From an uncultured Lachnospiraceae bacterium (GTDB lineage: Bacteria > Bacillota > Clostridia > Lachnospirales > Lachnospiraceae): a DNA stretch of 25,743 nucleotides. Each line of letters begins with the position of its first letter. The stretch's first letter is position 1. Below the pieces are notes generated by a model. It searched no databases, was not told the origin of the DNA, and was given only the letters and a program-made list of their open reading frames with translations. The DNA is taken from NCBI GenBank assembly GCA_910579225.1, contig CAJTTI010000038.1, positions 1 to 25,743 on the forward strand, in the 5' to 3' direction. The position numbers were made by a program, and so were the translations under genes. Positions 7,058 to 15,006 of this stretch are shown piece by piece.

Positions 7058-7108
7058 TATTATATCCTCTTTTCTTTAGATTTTTATTAAAACGCCGTAG
7101 CAGTTTAA

Positions 7109-7566
7109 TCATAATAATTCAAGTAGCGCAATGTACGGTTCGAAAAAGATAGCATAGTTATCAATAATAGTATATTTTCCATATTTACTTTTATAATAAC
7201 TTAAGGCATCTTTCAGGAAAGCTTCCGGAATATCAAGATACTCTGCTTTTCCGAAAGACTCATACAATGATTTTTATAAGCATCTATAATTCCCTTAAGG
7301 CCAATAAGTCTAGTATATGTATGGATTCTTCCGTGAAGCTTTTGTTTACTATTAGAAGCTGAGGACTGGTCTAAGATATCTCCCGTTCCTGTATAATAGT
7401 GGCCTGGCTCTTCTGCCAGGATATATTTCTTCTCTTTTTCTGTCATTTTATTATTAACAGCAATACGGTTCTCTTTAATACGTCCCTTATGAGCCTGGAG
7501 AGGCTTTTCTCTGGTAATGAGCTCAGGGCTGTCCGCTTCTATAAGAATATCTTCATAAGAATTCAA
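7109..7566 (-). pseudogene. ImmA/IrrE-type metallopeptidase, frameshifted
   Basis: ImmA-type proteases cleave the neighbouring XRE repressor and so induce the element. The first frame (117 residues from 7566) includes KYILAEEPGHYYTGTGD, the family's zinc-binding helix. Relatives I know read EE(I/L)GH here, so the Pro is probably damaging. After CMSLSE the frame is lost by one base near 7250; the other frame continues AEYLDIPEAFLKDALSYY ... FFEPYIALLELL and stops at 7109. The gene is directly downstream of the repressor in the usual XRE-ImmA order. It is most likely inactive, which would leave repression locked on. Confidence 0.83.
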
Positions 7567-7647
7567 AATACCATCCCCATTTTACAATATTATGGCAGAA
7601 AACCTGTCCAATAAAAAGAACTAGAAATTTTTATCATTCATGATTTT

Positions 7648-8091
7648 TTAATCAAACTGTTTTTCTTCTTTGGAAGCATCTTCGATTGCGCAGGCAGCGT
7701 TGATGTAATATGTAGTATCTTCCTTTAAAGCCATAGGAACAACATTTGATTTCTCTGATTCTGCGGTAGAGCGTTCCCATTCCTTTAGAAGCGTGAAGTC
7801 TACCATTTCTTTTCCGTGGGGGTCCAGGTCGCGGTATTTTTTAACAAGGTTTTCAAATTCCTCTGGGCTTGCTTTGTTCTTATATAATTCCTTTGTTTCG
7901 TCTCGGAATAGAAAATTTGCATCTACTTCTAATATTTCCATTATTTTGCTTATCGTAAGCATATTTGGTTCACTGTTATTTTTTTCATATCCAGTAACAG
8001 TTGTGCTTCCTATATTAAGCTTTTCAGCTAATTGTTTTTGCGTAAGCCCTCTTAATGTCCTGGCTTCTTTCAATCTTTCTCCAAATGACAA
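7648..8091 (-). CDS. XRE-family repressor (CI-like)
   Basis: 147 residues. Residues 1-60 form a lambda-repressor-like helix-turn-helix: FGERLKEARTLRGLTQKQLA ... STTVTGYEKNNSEPNM. The C-terminal half is a short linker and dimerisation region, without the LexA/CI autoprotease motif; it would instead be cleaved by the adjacent ImmA. The start is TTG at 8091 with AGGTGG six bases upstream. Its promoter is consensus-like. It sits at the switch between minus-strand lysogeny genes and plus-strand early genes and probably represses both directions. Confidence 0.9.
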   Translation of the reverse strand: MSFGERLKEARTLRGLTQKQLAEKLNIGSTTVTGYEKNNSEPNMLTISKIMEILEVDANFLFRDETKELYKNKASPEEFENLVKKYRDLDPHGKEMVDFTLLKEWERSTAESEKSNVVPMALKEDTTYYINAACAIEDASKEEKQFD

Positions 8092-8111
8092 AAAACACCA
8101 CCTTTTCTATT

Positions 8112-8188
8112 ATTGTATCGGTAAATGCTGAAATGTCAATATAAAAAGCTCGAATAACTTGAACTTTTTTGTTAAAACGTTGTTGATA
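8112..8188. promoter_or_regulatory. Divergent repressor/early promoter region with operator-like dyad
   Basis: Minus strand: TTGACA (8139-8134), 16-base spacer, TACAAT (8117-8112), for the XRE repressor. Plus strand: TTGAAC (8159-8164) with TTGATA (8183-8188), for the early genes. An imperfect dyad at 8146-8166 (AAGcTCGAA...TTGAaCTT) lies between, with a second partial copy (CTCGAAAAATTGG) near 8191. The arrangement fits an XRE-controlled switch. Confidence 0.65.
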
Positions 8189-8228
8189 AACTCGAAAAAT
8201 TGGAAGAAAGGAGTGAAAATGTTTAAGT

Positions 8229-8399
8229 ATTCGTAATTATAATCAGCCGGTCGCAACCAATGTAATCAGAACAATAGACCGTAGTGGATTGAAGATAAAA
8301 TCTGTAGCTGAAAAGGCTCTTGGAGTTGATGCAAATGCATTGTTCAGTAAGAAAGTGGGTGCTACCCATGTATGTGTCCGAGCGAGTAGTGAACATTAA
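8229..8399 (+). pseudogene. Degraded Cro-like XRE protein
   Basis: The frame reads RNYNQPVATNVIRTIDRSG then LKIKSVAEKALGVDANALF and stops at 8397-8399. The first 30 residues look like the start of a small Cro/XRE-type regulator, located exactly where a cro gene would lie opposite the repressor. There is no in-frame ATG (the ATG at 8219 is out of frame and stops at once) and the recognition helix is garbled, so the gene appears broken. Confidence 0.55.
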
Positions 8400-8441
8400 A
8401 GAACTTGAAGATTACATTAGTAGAGCTCTCGCAATGGTTTT

Positions 8442-8540
8442 ATGCAAGACATGGTAGTTGAAGTCCAAAGTATGGCTCCTGAAAGTCTGGACAAGATGTA
8501 CATGCATTGTAAAGCATATGCAATGGGGCTTAAAAAGTAA
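8442..8540 (+). CDS. Small ORF or 3' gene fragment, 32 residues
   Basis: MQDMVVEVQSMAPESLDKMY then MHCKAYAMGLKK. The end looks like a real protein C-terminus, but there is no ribosome binding site at 8442, and the short upstream sequence suggests loss of the 5' part. It lies in the early-gene position of element 1. Function unknown; probably a remnant. Confidence 0.35.
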   Translation: MQDMVVEVQSMAPESLDKMYMHCKAYAMGLKK

Positions 8541-8587
8541 GAAACAAGGACAATCCATCTACATATTTTTTACAGAGGAGGGTTGAT

Positions 8588-8725
8588 ATGGAGCAACAGT
8601 ATGACATGGAAGTCACAGAAGAGAGAGCAAGGAAGATAGAGAACATTCTGAAGGAACTGTATGAAGACCAGTACAATTGTAAGCTGGTCCGGGCCACAGA
8701 GAAAAAGGATGGGGCGTCTGCATAG
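8588..8725 (+). CDS. Small acidic early protein, 45 residues
   Basis: MEQQYDMEVTEERARKIENI followed by LKELYEDQYNCKLV, a charged, helix-forming peptide. The start ATG is preceded by GAGGAGGG at good spacing, so translation is likely. It is first in what remains of the rightward early region. No family is recognised; helical charged proteins of this size in phage early regions are often regulators or recombination accessory factors, but nothing specific shows that here. Confidence 0.6.
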   Translation: MEQQYDMEVTEERARKIENILKELYEDQYNCKLVRATEKKDGASA

Positions 8726-9015
8726 GCGCCTTTGACGGACAGGTATAAGGCACAGGAAGCTCACGGAGGGCACCAAGGTCTTCAGAAACAAAATCCTCAA
8801 CATTTATATACCGGTTCGACTCTGGCCTGTGTCATTTGGGTGCAGCTACAGGCACCCGGTCCTCTTGTCAATAAAGTCAAGTTCGAATATTATCTGAAGC
8901 AGATCCGGGATCGGAAGCTGTGTGAGCTGAAAGATATGACAGGTTATGTATGTTAATTTAAGTTTTGGTGGAAAGAGAAAATAAATGAAAAGATGGCTCA
9001 TGAAGGGGAAATTGC
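8726..9015. other. No recognisable gene; probable junk from deletions
   Basis: An open frame at 8732-8956 (74 codons, ending KVKFEYYLKQIRDRKLCELK DMTGY-like) has no ribosome binding site and no recognised family. Its end may be a phage gene fragment. A 7-bp hairpin AGGGGAA/TTCCCCT (9004-9025) lacks a T tail and overlaps the stop of the next minus-strand gene. Confidence 0.4.
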
Positions 9016-9153
9016 TTATTCCCCTCCAGGCCCATCCTTTCTTGGTATTTCATCGGGTATGACTTTTTTCGGGGGGTCTTCCCGATGGCAGTTACTGGAA
9101 TTAGAGATATTTTGACAATTTGATGCTGTGTTATCTTTATTATCTTTTTTCAT
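9016..9153 (-). CDS. Small Asn/Lys-rich protein, 45 residues
   Basis: Begins MKKDNKDNTASNCQNISNSS and continues NCHREDPPKKVIPDEIPRK with a Gly-Gly-Glu end. The start ATG follows GGAAAGG at normal spacing. It is a soluble, low-complexity peptide with two Cys and no membrane helix, on the strand opposite to its neighbours in the phage part of the element. Not recognised. Its good ribosome binding site and clean frame amid decayed genes suggest it may be functional. Confidence 0.55.
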   Translation of the reverse strand: MKKDNKDNTASNCQNISNSSNCHREDPPKKVIPDEIPRKDGPGGE

Positions 9154-9218
9154 GCTACACCATCCTTTCCAGAAACAGTGTTTGCGGATTTTTCAAAAAT
9201 TATGTATGAGGTGATTTA

Positions 9219-9536
9219 ATGAGAAATAATAAAATTAATTCGAAGGATTGGCATTTTGATTACATTCCAGTAATAAAAGAGGAATTTGATAAGATTAGAG
9301 AACAGATGGAAGATGGTATACCGCCTAATATGTCTGTAATTCGTGCAGACAGAATATTTTGTGGTGGCGATGAGGTATTAAGATATGAAACAGGAAACCA
9401 GTCAATCCTGCATAGCGGCATTGAAAAGAAATACCTGATGCTGGAAGAAGAAATTGAAAAGGATATAGTGCGCCGGATCCAGAAAGCCGGAAAAATTGTA
9501 GCAGCTTACCAATGCGCTGATTCAGCAATCCAATGA
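9219..9536 (+). CDS. Hypothetical phage-region protein, 105 residues (possibly frameshifted at 3' end)
   Basis: Starts MRNNKINSKDWHFDYIPVIK, then IRADRIFCGGDEVLRYETGN and a helical Glu/Lys-rich tail. The start ATG follows GAGGTGA. Near the stop another frame continues LIQQSNDELFNINKSL before its own stop, so the last residues may be lost through a one-base shift. Family not recognised. It may be a small regulator of the phage early-to-late region, but no helix-turn-helix is clear. Confidence 0.55.
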   Translation: MRNNKINSKDWHFDYIPVIKEEFDKIREQMEDGIPPNMSVIRADRIFCGGDEVLRYETGNQSILHSGIEKKYLMLEEEIEKDIVRRIQKAGKIVAAYQCADSAIQ

Positions 9537-9562
9537 CGAACTTTTCAACATAAACAAGTCGC

Positions 9563-10297
9563 TGTGAAGCCACGCAGAAACAGCGTCAAATGGAAACAGC
9601 AATGCGTGCGCAGAGGGAGAAAGCACAGTTGTTGCAGCAGGGAGATGCGGATCCGGATGATGTTCTGAATGCCAGATGTAAATATCAGGCAATGCTGGAC
9701 GAATATAAAGAATTCAGCAAAAAGTTTGGTCGTCCATAGCAGCGGGAACGGATCTACGCAGATCTGCGTGGGCGTGTGACTCCTTCAAAGCGCACTTATG
9801 AAAAGTGGCAAGAGAAACAGGCTGTCAGACGTATGGACAAAGCAGTAAAATCTGATATAATAAAGTCAGGATCCAGCTATGGAGCACTGAATGATAAGAA
9901 TGATCCTTTGCATATTAGAAGGGACAGACATGCTGAAATGTATTACGAAGCTGTCAGGAATTCCCAAAAGACGGATATTGTGCGGATTATATCAAAGAAT
10001 ACGGGGATGTCAGAAGCTGCAGTATCCAAAGTATATGACCATGTTTTTATTGATGAGCATGAACAGTATGGAGGAATTCGAAGGTTTGATTCAGATTATG
10101 ACATGGCAGAATCATTTCGAAGACTGCGTGAGGAAAGAGATATCCGGGAACATGATTTGACATTAGTGAGACATGAACATCTGGAGCAGGGCCTTATGAA
10201 AAAGTTTGGATTTTCTTACGAAGAGGCGCACAGGCTGGCAGAGCGAAAATATAATTACAGAGAGGCACTGGAGGCTTTTAAGAAAGGAGGGGGCTGA
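9563..10297 (+). pseudogene. C-terminal remnant of a phage minor head protein with a distinct terminal domain
   Basis: One frame reads QKQRQMETAMRAQREKAQLL, then KYQAMLDEYKEFSKKFGRP, an in-frame TAG (9737), then QRERIYADLRGRV. The QRERIYxDLRGRV pattern is what I associate with the end of clostridial phage minor head (SPP1 gp7-like) proteins. The last ~140 residues form a separate helical domain: NTGMSEAAVSKVYDHVFIDE, FDPD-like FDSDYDMAESFRRL, and LTLVRHEHLEQGLM with later YEEAHRLAERKYNY. The part after the stop could still be translated from GTG 9776. The domain resembles tails placed on head proteins of clostridial phages; its role is unknown. Confidence 0.65.
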
Positions 10298-10299
10298 AT

Positions 10300-10533
10300 T
10301 TGGTAGGAATAGAATTGTTGGAACTGACAGAAGATCTTGCCAGATATAAATTTTTCCCTGAAGATTCAAAGGATTACGGAATCGTTATGTTGAACAGAAA
10401 AAGTAAAGAAAGGGTCTTTGAAAAACAGGTTGCGGGTTACGGATCAACTTATGCAGCGCACGCTTTAAGGAGAATAGAAGAATATCAAAAACAGGGGGAT
10501 TATCTTCCCAAGGATATGATAGCCTGGTACTGA
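10300..10533 (+). CDS. Small partner protein of the head-protein terminal domain, 77 residues
   Basis: Starts at TTG 10300, two bases after the preceding stop, with AGGAGGGGG upstream, so it is translationally coupled. It includes DLARYKFFPEDSKDYGIVML, then VAGYGSTYAAHALRRIEEYQ and ends KDMIAWY. Soluble, mixed alpha/beta, no membrane segment. Tight coupling to a variable C-terminal domain suggests a binding partner, possibly immunity-like. Family not recognised. Confidence 0.6.
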   Translation: MVGIELLELTEDLARYKFFPEDSKDYGIVMLNRKSKERVFEKQVAGYGSTYAAHALRRIEEYQKQGDYLPKDMIAWY

Positions 10534-10586
10534 TTCCATCTGTCTTACGGCAGGTGGTATTTTTATGCTTATGATTTGAGGTAAAT

Positions 10587-10834
10587 ATGATTACGATCTT
10601 AGTAACACTTGACAAAATCCATATGTCAGGCCATGCAAACACGGCTCCGCAGGTCGCTGACATCGTCTGTGCGGCGATTTACTTATCCAGGGGCTGAAGG
10701 AGATCGCCTGTATGGGATTATATGAGAGCATGGAGGCGGGAAATATCTGCATAGAGTGGCAGAGTATAAACGACACCGACAAAGCGTTGGTTGATACATG
10801 GTTTTTAGATATCTGCGGGATACCCGGTAATTGA
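10587..10834 (+). pseudogene. Prp-like cysteine protease, broken
   Basis: Starts MITILVTLDKIHMSGHANTA then DIVCAAI, which matches the catalytic His and Cys motifs of ribosomal-processing protease Prp (HxGHA ... DIVCAAVS), an enzyme that trims ribosomal protein L27 and is also found in clostridial phage head clusters. After CAAI the frame is lost; another frame continues LQGLKEIACMGLYESMEAGN and ends near 10834. A stretch is missing in the middle, so it is a remnant. Its position after the head-protein remnant supports a phage origin. Confidence 0.65.
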
Positions 10835-10920
10835 ATTTTTATTTTCTCTTTTCGTAAAAATTATATAAATAATACCATAAATTGCATTGCATCCGCAATA
10901 GAATAGTGTATTTTTTAAAT

Positions 10921-10929
10921 GAATTCCAC
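10921..10929 (+). repeat. Right attachment-site core of element 1
   Basis: Second copy of GAATTCCAC; see 3634-3642. Reading leftward on the minus strand it encodes VEF of the lipoprotein. Confidence 0.88.
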
Positions 10930-11490
10930 CGTATATTCTGCGTCATTCCCGGTAAAGGCAGCAGCAGTGGAACCAAAGTCAATGCTTTGATCAATGGAAA
11001 GGTCCGTCGCCGGATCAATATTGTTCTTCTTCAGAATGAATTCAAATACCATCTGGGGCATACCGCCTTTCCGGCCACCGAGCACATAAGAGCCTTTCAG
11101 ATCCTCCCATGTAAAGTTTTCTATTGGTTCTCTTGCAACCAGGAAATTTCCGGCTCTCTGGGTGAGCTGGGCGAAATTCACGATATAATCCTCCGGGTTC
11201 TGGTTGTAGATATAGATGGAGGATTCGCTGCCCATAAATCCGATGTCAGCTTCTCCGGATACGAGGGCAGTTGCTACTTTATCGGCGCCGAAGCCTGTAA
11301 CCAGCGTCAGGTCGATGCCTTCCTCTGCAAAATATCCGTTTTCAATTGCCACATATTGAGGTGCATAGAAGATAGAATGTGCCACTTCATTTAAAGTGAC
11401 AGGGGTCAGATCAGCAGCCGGTTCCTGCTTGCTGCATCCGCTCATAAGGCCGAGAACGACGACCAGGAACAGACAGATCCATTTTTTCAT
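10921..11490 (-). pseudogene. N-terminal half of the split ABC substrate-binding lipoprotein
   Basis: Signal peptide MKKWICLFLVVVLGLMSGC with lipobox MSGC (Cys19). Residues 30-190 show the NMT1/THI5-like fold: VTLNEVAHSIFYAPQYVAIE, NGYFAEEGIDLTLVTG, GEADIGFMGSESS, KGSYVLGGRKGGMPQ. Such proteins bind sulfonates, thiamine precursors or similar small molecules for an ABC importer. The other half is at 3211-3642. As it stands it stops one residue into the element (after EYTVEF-I), making a truncated 191-residue lipoprotein. No permease or ATPase gene is in the window. Confidence 0.9.
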
Positions 11491-11521
11491 GATGTGTTAC
11501 CTCCGCAAAATTTTATAGTGT

Positions 11522-11550
11522 AATATATGCAGAGGGAAAAGATTTGTCAA
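11522..11550 (-). promoter_or_regulatory. Sigma-A promoter of the split lipoprotein gene
   Basis: Minus strand TTGACA (11550-11545), 17-base spacer, TATATT (11527-11522), about 30 bases before the start codon. The promoter remains intact, so the truncated N-terminal half is probably still transcribed. The interval 11551-11687 shows nothing else. Confidence 0.75.
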
Positions 11551-11687
11551 CATGGCAGGATTCTGATACAATAACGCCAGACAGCAAAGACGCTACGGAT
11601 ATGATATATGGAATTGGGGACTCGAACGTATGAAAAATACAGAAAGAGGAGTTGATTCTTTACAACTGCCTTGGTGTGCATAGGTTG

Positions 11688-11912
11688 TTATGAGTCATCG
11701 CTGTCATTTTCACTTTTGCGATGAAACAGCCGGAACAACCATAGATAGAGGTAGAGAAGCACAGGGATCACCACAGTCGCCACTAAAGAGAGCAACAGAA
11801 GCTCGCTTGCCTGTTCACTCTTCAGAAAAGACAGGACAAAAGTGGTAAGGTAAAGTGCCAGGATAAGAAAGACAGCGAAGATGGCAAGGATGCGTTTGAT
11901 TTTCTGATACAT
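11688..11912 (-). CDS. Small two-helix membrane protein, 74 residues
   Basis: Starts MYQKIKRILAIFAVFLILAL after GGAGG; the open frame extends further upstream but lacks a ribosome binding site there. Two membrane helices at about residues 8-30 and 38-60 are separated by a short KSEQASE loop. The C-terminus is charged (RKSENDSDDS) and likely cytosolic. It is transcribed away from pcrA from its own promoter. Function unknown. Confidence 0.75.
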   Translation of the reverse strand: MYQKIKRILAIFAVFLILALYLTTFVLSFLKSEQASELLLLSLVATVVIPVLLYLYLWLFRLFHRKSENDSDDS

Positions 11913-11948
11913 GAGAGGGTTCCTCCTTGGAAAAAGTGAATTGTTTAT

Positions 11949-11977
11949 ATTATAAAAGGGATGGGGCAGGAAAGCAA
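11949..11977 (-). promoter_or_regulatory. Promoter of the small membrane protein gene
   Basis: Minus strand TTGCTT (11977-11972), 17-base spacer, TATAAT (11954-11949). Confidence 0.65.
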
Positions 11978-11998
11978 GTGCAGGAAAAAGTAAATTAT

Positions 11999-12027
11999 TT
12001 GCCAAACATTTGTTCCTGTGTTATAAT
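11999..12027 (+). promoter_or_regulatory. Promoter of pcrA
   Basis: TTGCCA (11999-12004), 17-base spacer, TATAAT (12022-12027). Back-to-back with the minus-strand promoter at 11949-11977. The leader is about 120 bases, without a clear structured element. Confidence 0.7.
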
Positions 12028-12152
12028 GGCGGCAGTTTGGAACAGTTTTGTTCTGTTGTGCAGAAATAGTTTTGCATGGCCCCGGATAAAAGTCTGAAGG
12101 ATGGAATAGTTATACATGGCAGATGTGCATATTTGAAAAAAGGAGAAGCAGG

Positions 12153-14378
12153 ATGGACAATTTGGAAGGTTTGAATAAAGAACAACAGGCAGCAGTGATG
12201 CACACAGAGGGACCTCTTCTGATTCTGGCGGGGGCAGGTTCGGGGAAAACAAGAGTGCTGACGCACCGTATAGCGCATCTGATCAGTGAGTGCGGAGTGA
12301 ACCCCTGGAATATTCTTGCAATCACTTTTACAAATAAAGCAGCTGGAGAGATGAGGGAGAGAGTGGACAAAATCGTGGATTATGGCTCGGAGAGTATCTG
12401 GGTCAGTACTTTTCACTCTGCTTGCGTGCGGATTCTGCGCCGTTATATTGACCGTCTGGGATACGATCAGAGATTCACCATATATGATACAGAGGATCAG
12501 AAAACAGTTATCAAGGATATATGCCGACAATTACAGGTAGATACAAAAATGTACAAAGAACGGATGCTTCTGAACGCCATATCCCATGCGAAAGATAAGT
12601 ACATATCGCCGGAAGAATTTTGCCTGAATGCAAAGGGAGATTTTCGTCAGGAAATGGTTGCGCAGGTTTATATGGAATATGAGAAGGAACTGAGGAAAAA
12701 CAATGCGCTGGATTTTGACGATCTGCTTGTGAAAACTGTGGACTTATTTCTGAACTGTCAGGATGTACTGGATTCTTATCAGGAACGATTCCGATATATT
12801 ATGGTGGACGAGTATCAGGATACAAATATGGTGCAGTTTAAGCTCATCAGTCTGCTGGCAGGAAAATATGAGAATCTCTGTGTAGTTGGGGATGATGATC
12901 AGTCTATCTATAAATTCCGGGGAGCCAATATTGAAAATATTTTGAATTTTGAGAAAGAATTTTCGAATACGAGAGTAATTAAATTGGAACAGAACTACCG
13001 CTCCACACAGAACATTCTGGACGCCGCCAACGGAGTGATCTGCAATAATTTTGGACGTAAAGAAAAGGCGCTTTGGACAGAGAACGGTAGTGGAGAGCCG
13101 GTGGTATTTCAACTTTTACAGACGGCGTATGAGGAAGCAGAGTATGTTACAAGGGCTATTCAGCGGAAAGTAAATACGAAAAATGCAGCATACAGGGACT
13201 TTGCCGTACTTTATCGCACGAATTCTCAATCCCGTACATTTGAAGAAAAATTTCTGATGGCAAATATTCCATATAAAATTGTGGGGGGCGTGAATTTTTA
13301 CTCCCGCAGGGAGATTAAAGATGTTCTTGCATATCTGAAAACCATCGACAATGGAAAAGATGACTTGGCAGTTCATCGGATTATCAATGTACCAAAACGT
13401 GGAATCGGAGCCGTGACGATCAACAAAGTACAGACCTATGCGGATTCCATGGGCCTGAGTTTCTTTGAAGCATTGGAAGCGGCGGGAGAGATTCCGGGAA
13501 TCGGGAAGGCGCTTTTGAAAATACAGCCTTTTGTACATCTGATTCATGAATGCAGACTGAAGCTTTCGGACTTGTCGCTGGAAGAACTGATCAATGAGAT
13601 ACTTGAGAAAACCGGTTATGTCAGGGAGCTGAAAGCAGAAGGGACAGAGGAAGCAGAAGCCCGGCTGGATAATATTGGAGAGCTGGTCAGCAAGGCAGTT
13701 GCTTACGAAAGAGAAGCTGAGGAACCGGGATTAAGTGAATTTTTGGAAGAGGTTGCTTTGGTGGCAGATATTGACAGTATGAATGACAGCGATGACCGGG
13801 TGCTTCTGATGACGCTACACAGTGCAAAAGGTCTGGAGTTTCCCTATGTTTGTCTGGCAGGAATGGAAGATGGGATATTTCCAAGTTATATGTCTATCAC
13901 GGCCGATCATGCAGAAGAGGAGATTGAAGAAGAGCGAAGACTTTGTTATGTGGGAATCACCAGGGCGATGAAGGAACTGACACTGACGGCTGCGAGAGTT
14001 CGTATGGTACGGGGAGAGAATCACTATAACAATGTCTCCCGCTTTGTTCGTGAGATTCCGAGAGAACTGCTGGGGCAGAGAAATATGCTTTTGGCAGAAC
14101 CCAAGGTACAGCAGGTGCCTCAGGACAATACTTATGCCAAGGCAAAAGAGGCATTCAGGACGAAGACTTTTGATCCGAAGCAGTTTCAAGTGGTCAGAGC
14201 AGATCAACTGGACTATGGAGTGGGCGACAGAGTTTCCCATGTAAAATTTGGAGAAGGGACAGTTCTTCAGATTACAGAAGGAGGCAGAGATTACGAAGTA
14301 AAAGTGGATTTTGACTGTGCAGGGGTGAAAAAGATGTTTGCTTCCTTCGCCAAGTTGAAAAAAGTTGAAAGTCTATAG
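12153..14378 (+). CDS. pcrA: PcrA/UvrD-type ATP-dependent DNA helicase
   Basis: 741 residues, the usual size for PcrA. It is a 3'-to-5' superfamily 1 helicase for repair and plasmid or rolling-circle replication. Walker A is AGAGSGKT (residues 26-33). Then TFHSACVRILRR, Walker B VDEYQDTN, motif III VGDDDQSIYKFRGA, motif IV QNYRST, motif V MTLHSAKGLEF and motif VI YVGITRAMKEL. The C-terminal ~70 residues (YGVGDRVSHVKFGEGTVLQI) are the Tudor-like RNA polymerase-binding domain of PcrA. Start ATG 12153 follows AAGGAG; an upstream in-frame ATG at 12123 has none. It stands alone on the chromosome between the two elements. Confidence 0.96.
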   Translation: MDNLEGLNKEQQAAVMHTEGPLLILAGAGSGKTRVLTHRIAHLISECGVNPWNILAITFTNKAAGEMRERVDKIVDYGSESIWVSTFHSACVRILRRYIDRLGYDQRFTIYDTEDQKTVIKDICRQLQVDTKMYKERMLLNAISHAKDKYISPEEFCLNAKGDFRQEMVAQVYMEYEKELRKNNALDFDDLLVKTVDLFLNCQDVLDSYQERFRYIMVDEYQDTNMVQFKLISLLAGKYENLCVVGDDDQSIYKFRGANIENILNFEKEFSNTRVIKLEQNYRSTQNILDAANGVICNNFGRKEKALWTENGSGEPVVFQLLQTAYEEAEYVTRAIQRKVNTKNAAYRDFAVLYRTNSQSRTFEEKFLMANIPYKIVGGVNFYSRREIKDVLAYLKTIDNGKDDLAVHRIINVPKRGIGAVTINKVQTYADSMGLSFFEALEAAGEIPGIGKALLKIQPFVHLIHECRLKLSDLSLEELINEILEKTGYVRELKAEGTEEAEARLDNIGELVSKAVAYEREAEEPGLSEFLEEVALVADIDSMNDSDDRVLLMTLHSAKGLEFPYVCLAGMEDGIFPSYMSITADHAEEEIEEERRLCYVGITRAMKELTLTAARVRMVRGENHYNNVSRFVREIPRELLGQRNMLLAEPKVQQVPQDNTYAKAKEAFRTKTFDPKQFQVVRADQLDYGVGDRVSHVKFGEGTVLQITEGGRDYEVKVDFDCAGVKKMFASFAKLKKVESL

Positions 14379-14535
14379 TATTTTTTTTGAAAGTATGGTA
14401 TACTACGCATATGCAGTAAGCAGTGCGCAGGATAATGCCGGACAGGCTTTTGAGGGAACGATTTTCGCCCGGACCGGGACCGGTGGAGTCATACGTACCG
14501 CAGAGAAATAAAATACAAGAAAAGAGGTATCCGCC

Positions 14536-14829
14536 ATGAGCCGTGTAGAAGATTTTATTAATTCAGCGAAAACCAATGAAATGCTTGGAGAACTGCTTCA
14601 TATCAAGAAGGAAGAGGAGAAAAAGCAGAACGCGCTGATGTGGGTTCTGATTATCATCGGTGCAGTAATCGCGGTAGCGGGTATTGCATATGCCGTTTAC
14701 CGTTTCTTTACTCCGGATTATCTGGAAGATTTTGATGAAGATTTCGACGATGATTTTGATGATGATTTCTTCGACGATGAGGAAGAGACAGAAGAAAAGA
14801 CGGAGACAACTGAGAAGACCGAAGAGTAA
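14536..14829 (+). CDS. Single-pass membrane protein with acidic tail, 97 residues
   Basis: The N-terminal 32 residues are charged and helical (SRVEDFINSAKTNEMLGEL); one membrane helix is at about 34-58 (ALMWVLIIIGAVIAVAGIAY). The rest is an Asp/Glu-rich tail with FDDDFDDDF repeats and a Glu/Thr end. Start ATG is preceded by AAAAGAGG. It follows pcrA by 157 bases. Similar proteins are common in clostridia without known function; the acidic tail might bind cations or basic partners. Confidence 0.78.
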   Translation: MSRVEDFINSAKTNEMLGELLHIKKEEEKKQNALMWVLIIIGAVIAVAGIAYAVYRFFTPDYLEDFDEDFDDDFDDDFFDDEEETEEKTETTEKTEE

Positions 14830-14853
14830 GTTCTAAGTGGTTTGATGCAATGG

Positions 14854-14900
14854 ACAGCCCCCTGTTTTGCACAGCGTACGCGCCGGAAACAGGGGGCTGT
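14854..14900 (+). terminator. Long perfect hairpin, terminator-like
   Basis: 14-bp stem ACAGCCCCCTGTTT/AAACAGGGGGCTGT with a 19-base loop, 25 bases after the preceding stop codon. There is no clear T run, but its position and stability support a transcription end. Confidence 0.65.
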
Positions 14901-15006
14901 ATGTTGCTGATAAAGATTTTGTATACAGGTAATAAGAGTGGCTGGTAAGAAGCGGAAACTCAGATACCATAAAGGCGGAAGCAGAATATAAAGTGGGAGA
15001 GGGAAA

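Larger units (their letters stand above)
3634..10929. mobile_element. Element 1: decayed prophage-like element with serine integrase
   Basis: 7,287 bp counting one repeat copy. Order: serine integrase, Fst-like toxin-antitoxin, lipoprotein, structured RNA candidate, PH-domain protein, broken ImmA, XRE repressor (mostly minus strand), then rightward small genes, a broken head protein and a broken Prp-like protease. This repressor/early/late polarity is that of a temperate phage. Terminase, portal, major capsid, tail and lysis genes are missing, and several remaining genes carry frameshifts. It is most likely a deleted prophage or satellite kept by its stability module. The integrase itself is intact. 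Confidence 0.87.

Noticed and set aside
8800..8825. tRNA T-arm-like string (GGTTCGACTC)
   Set aside because: No acceptor, D or anticodon arms can be folded around it.
11605..11640. tRNA 3'-end-like string on the minus strand (GGGGACTCGAAC region)
   Set aside because: No complete cloverleaf; the neighbouring attachment sites are elsewhere.
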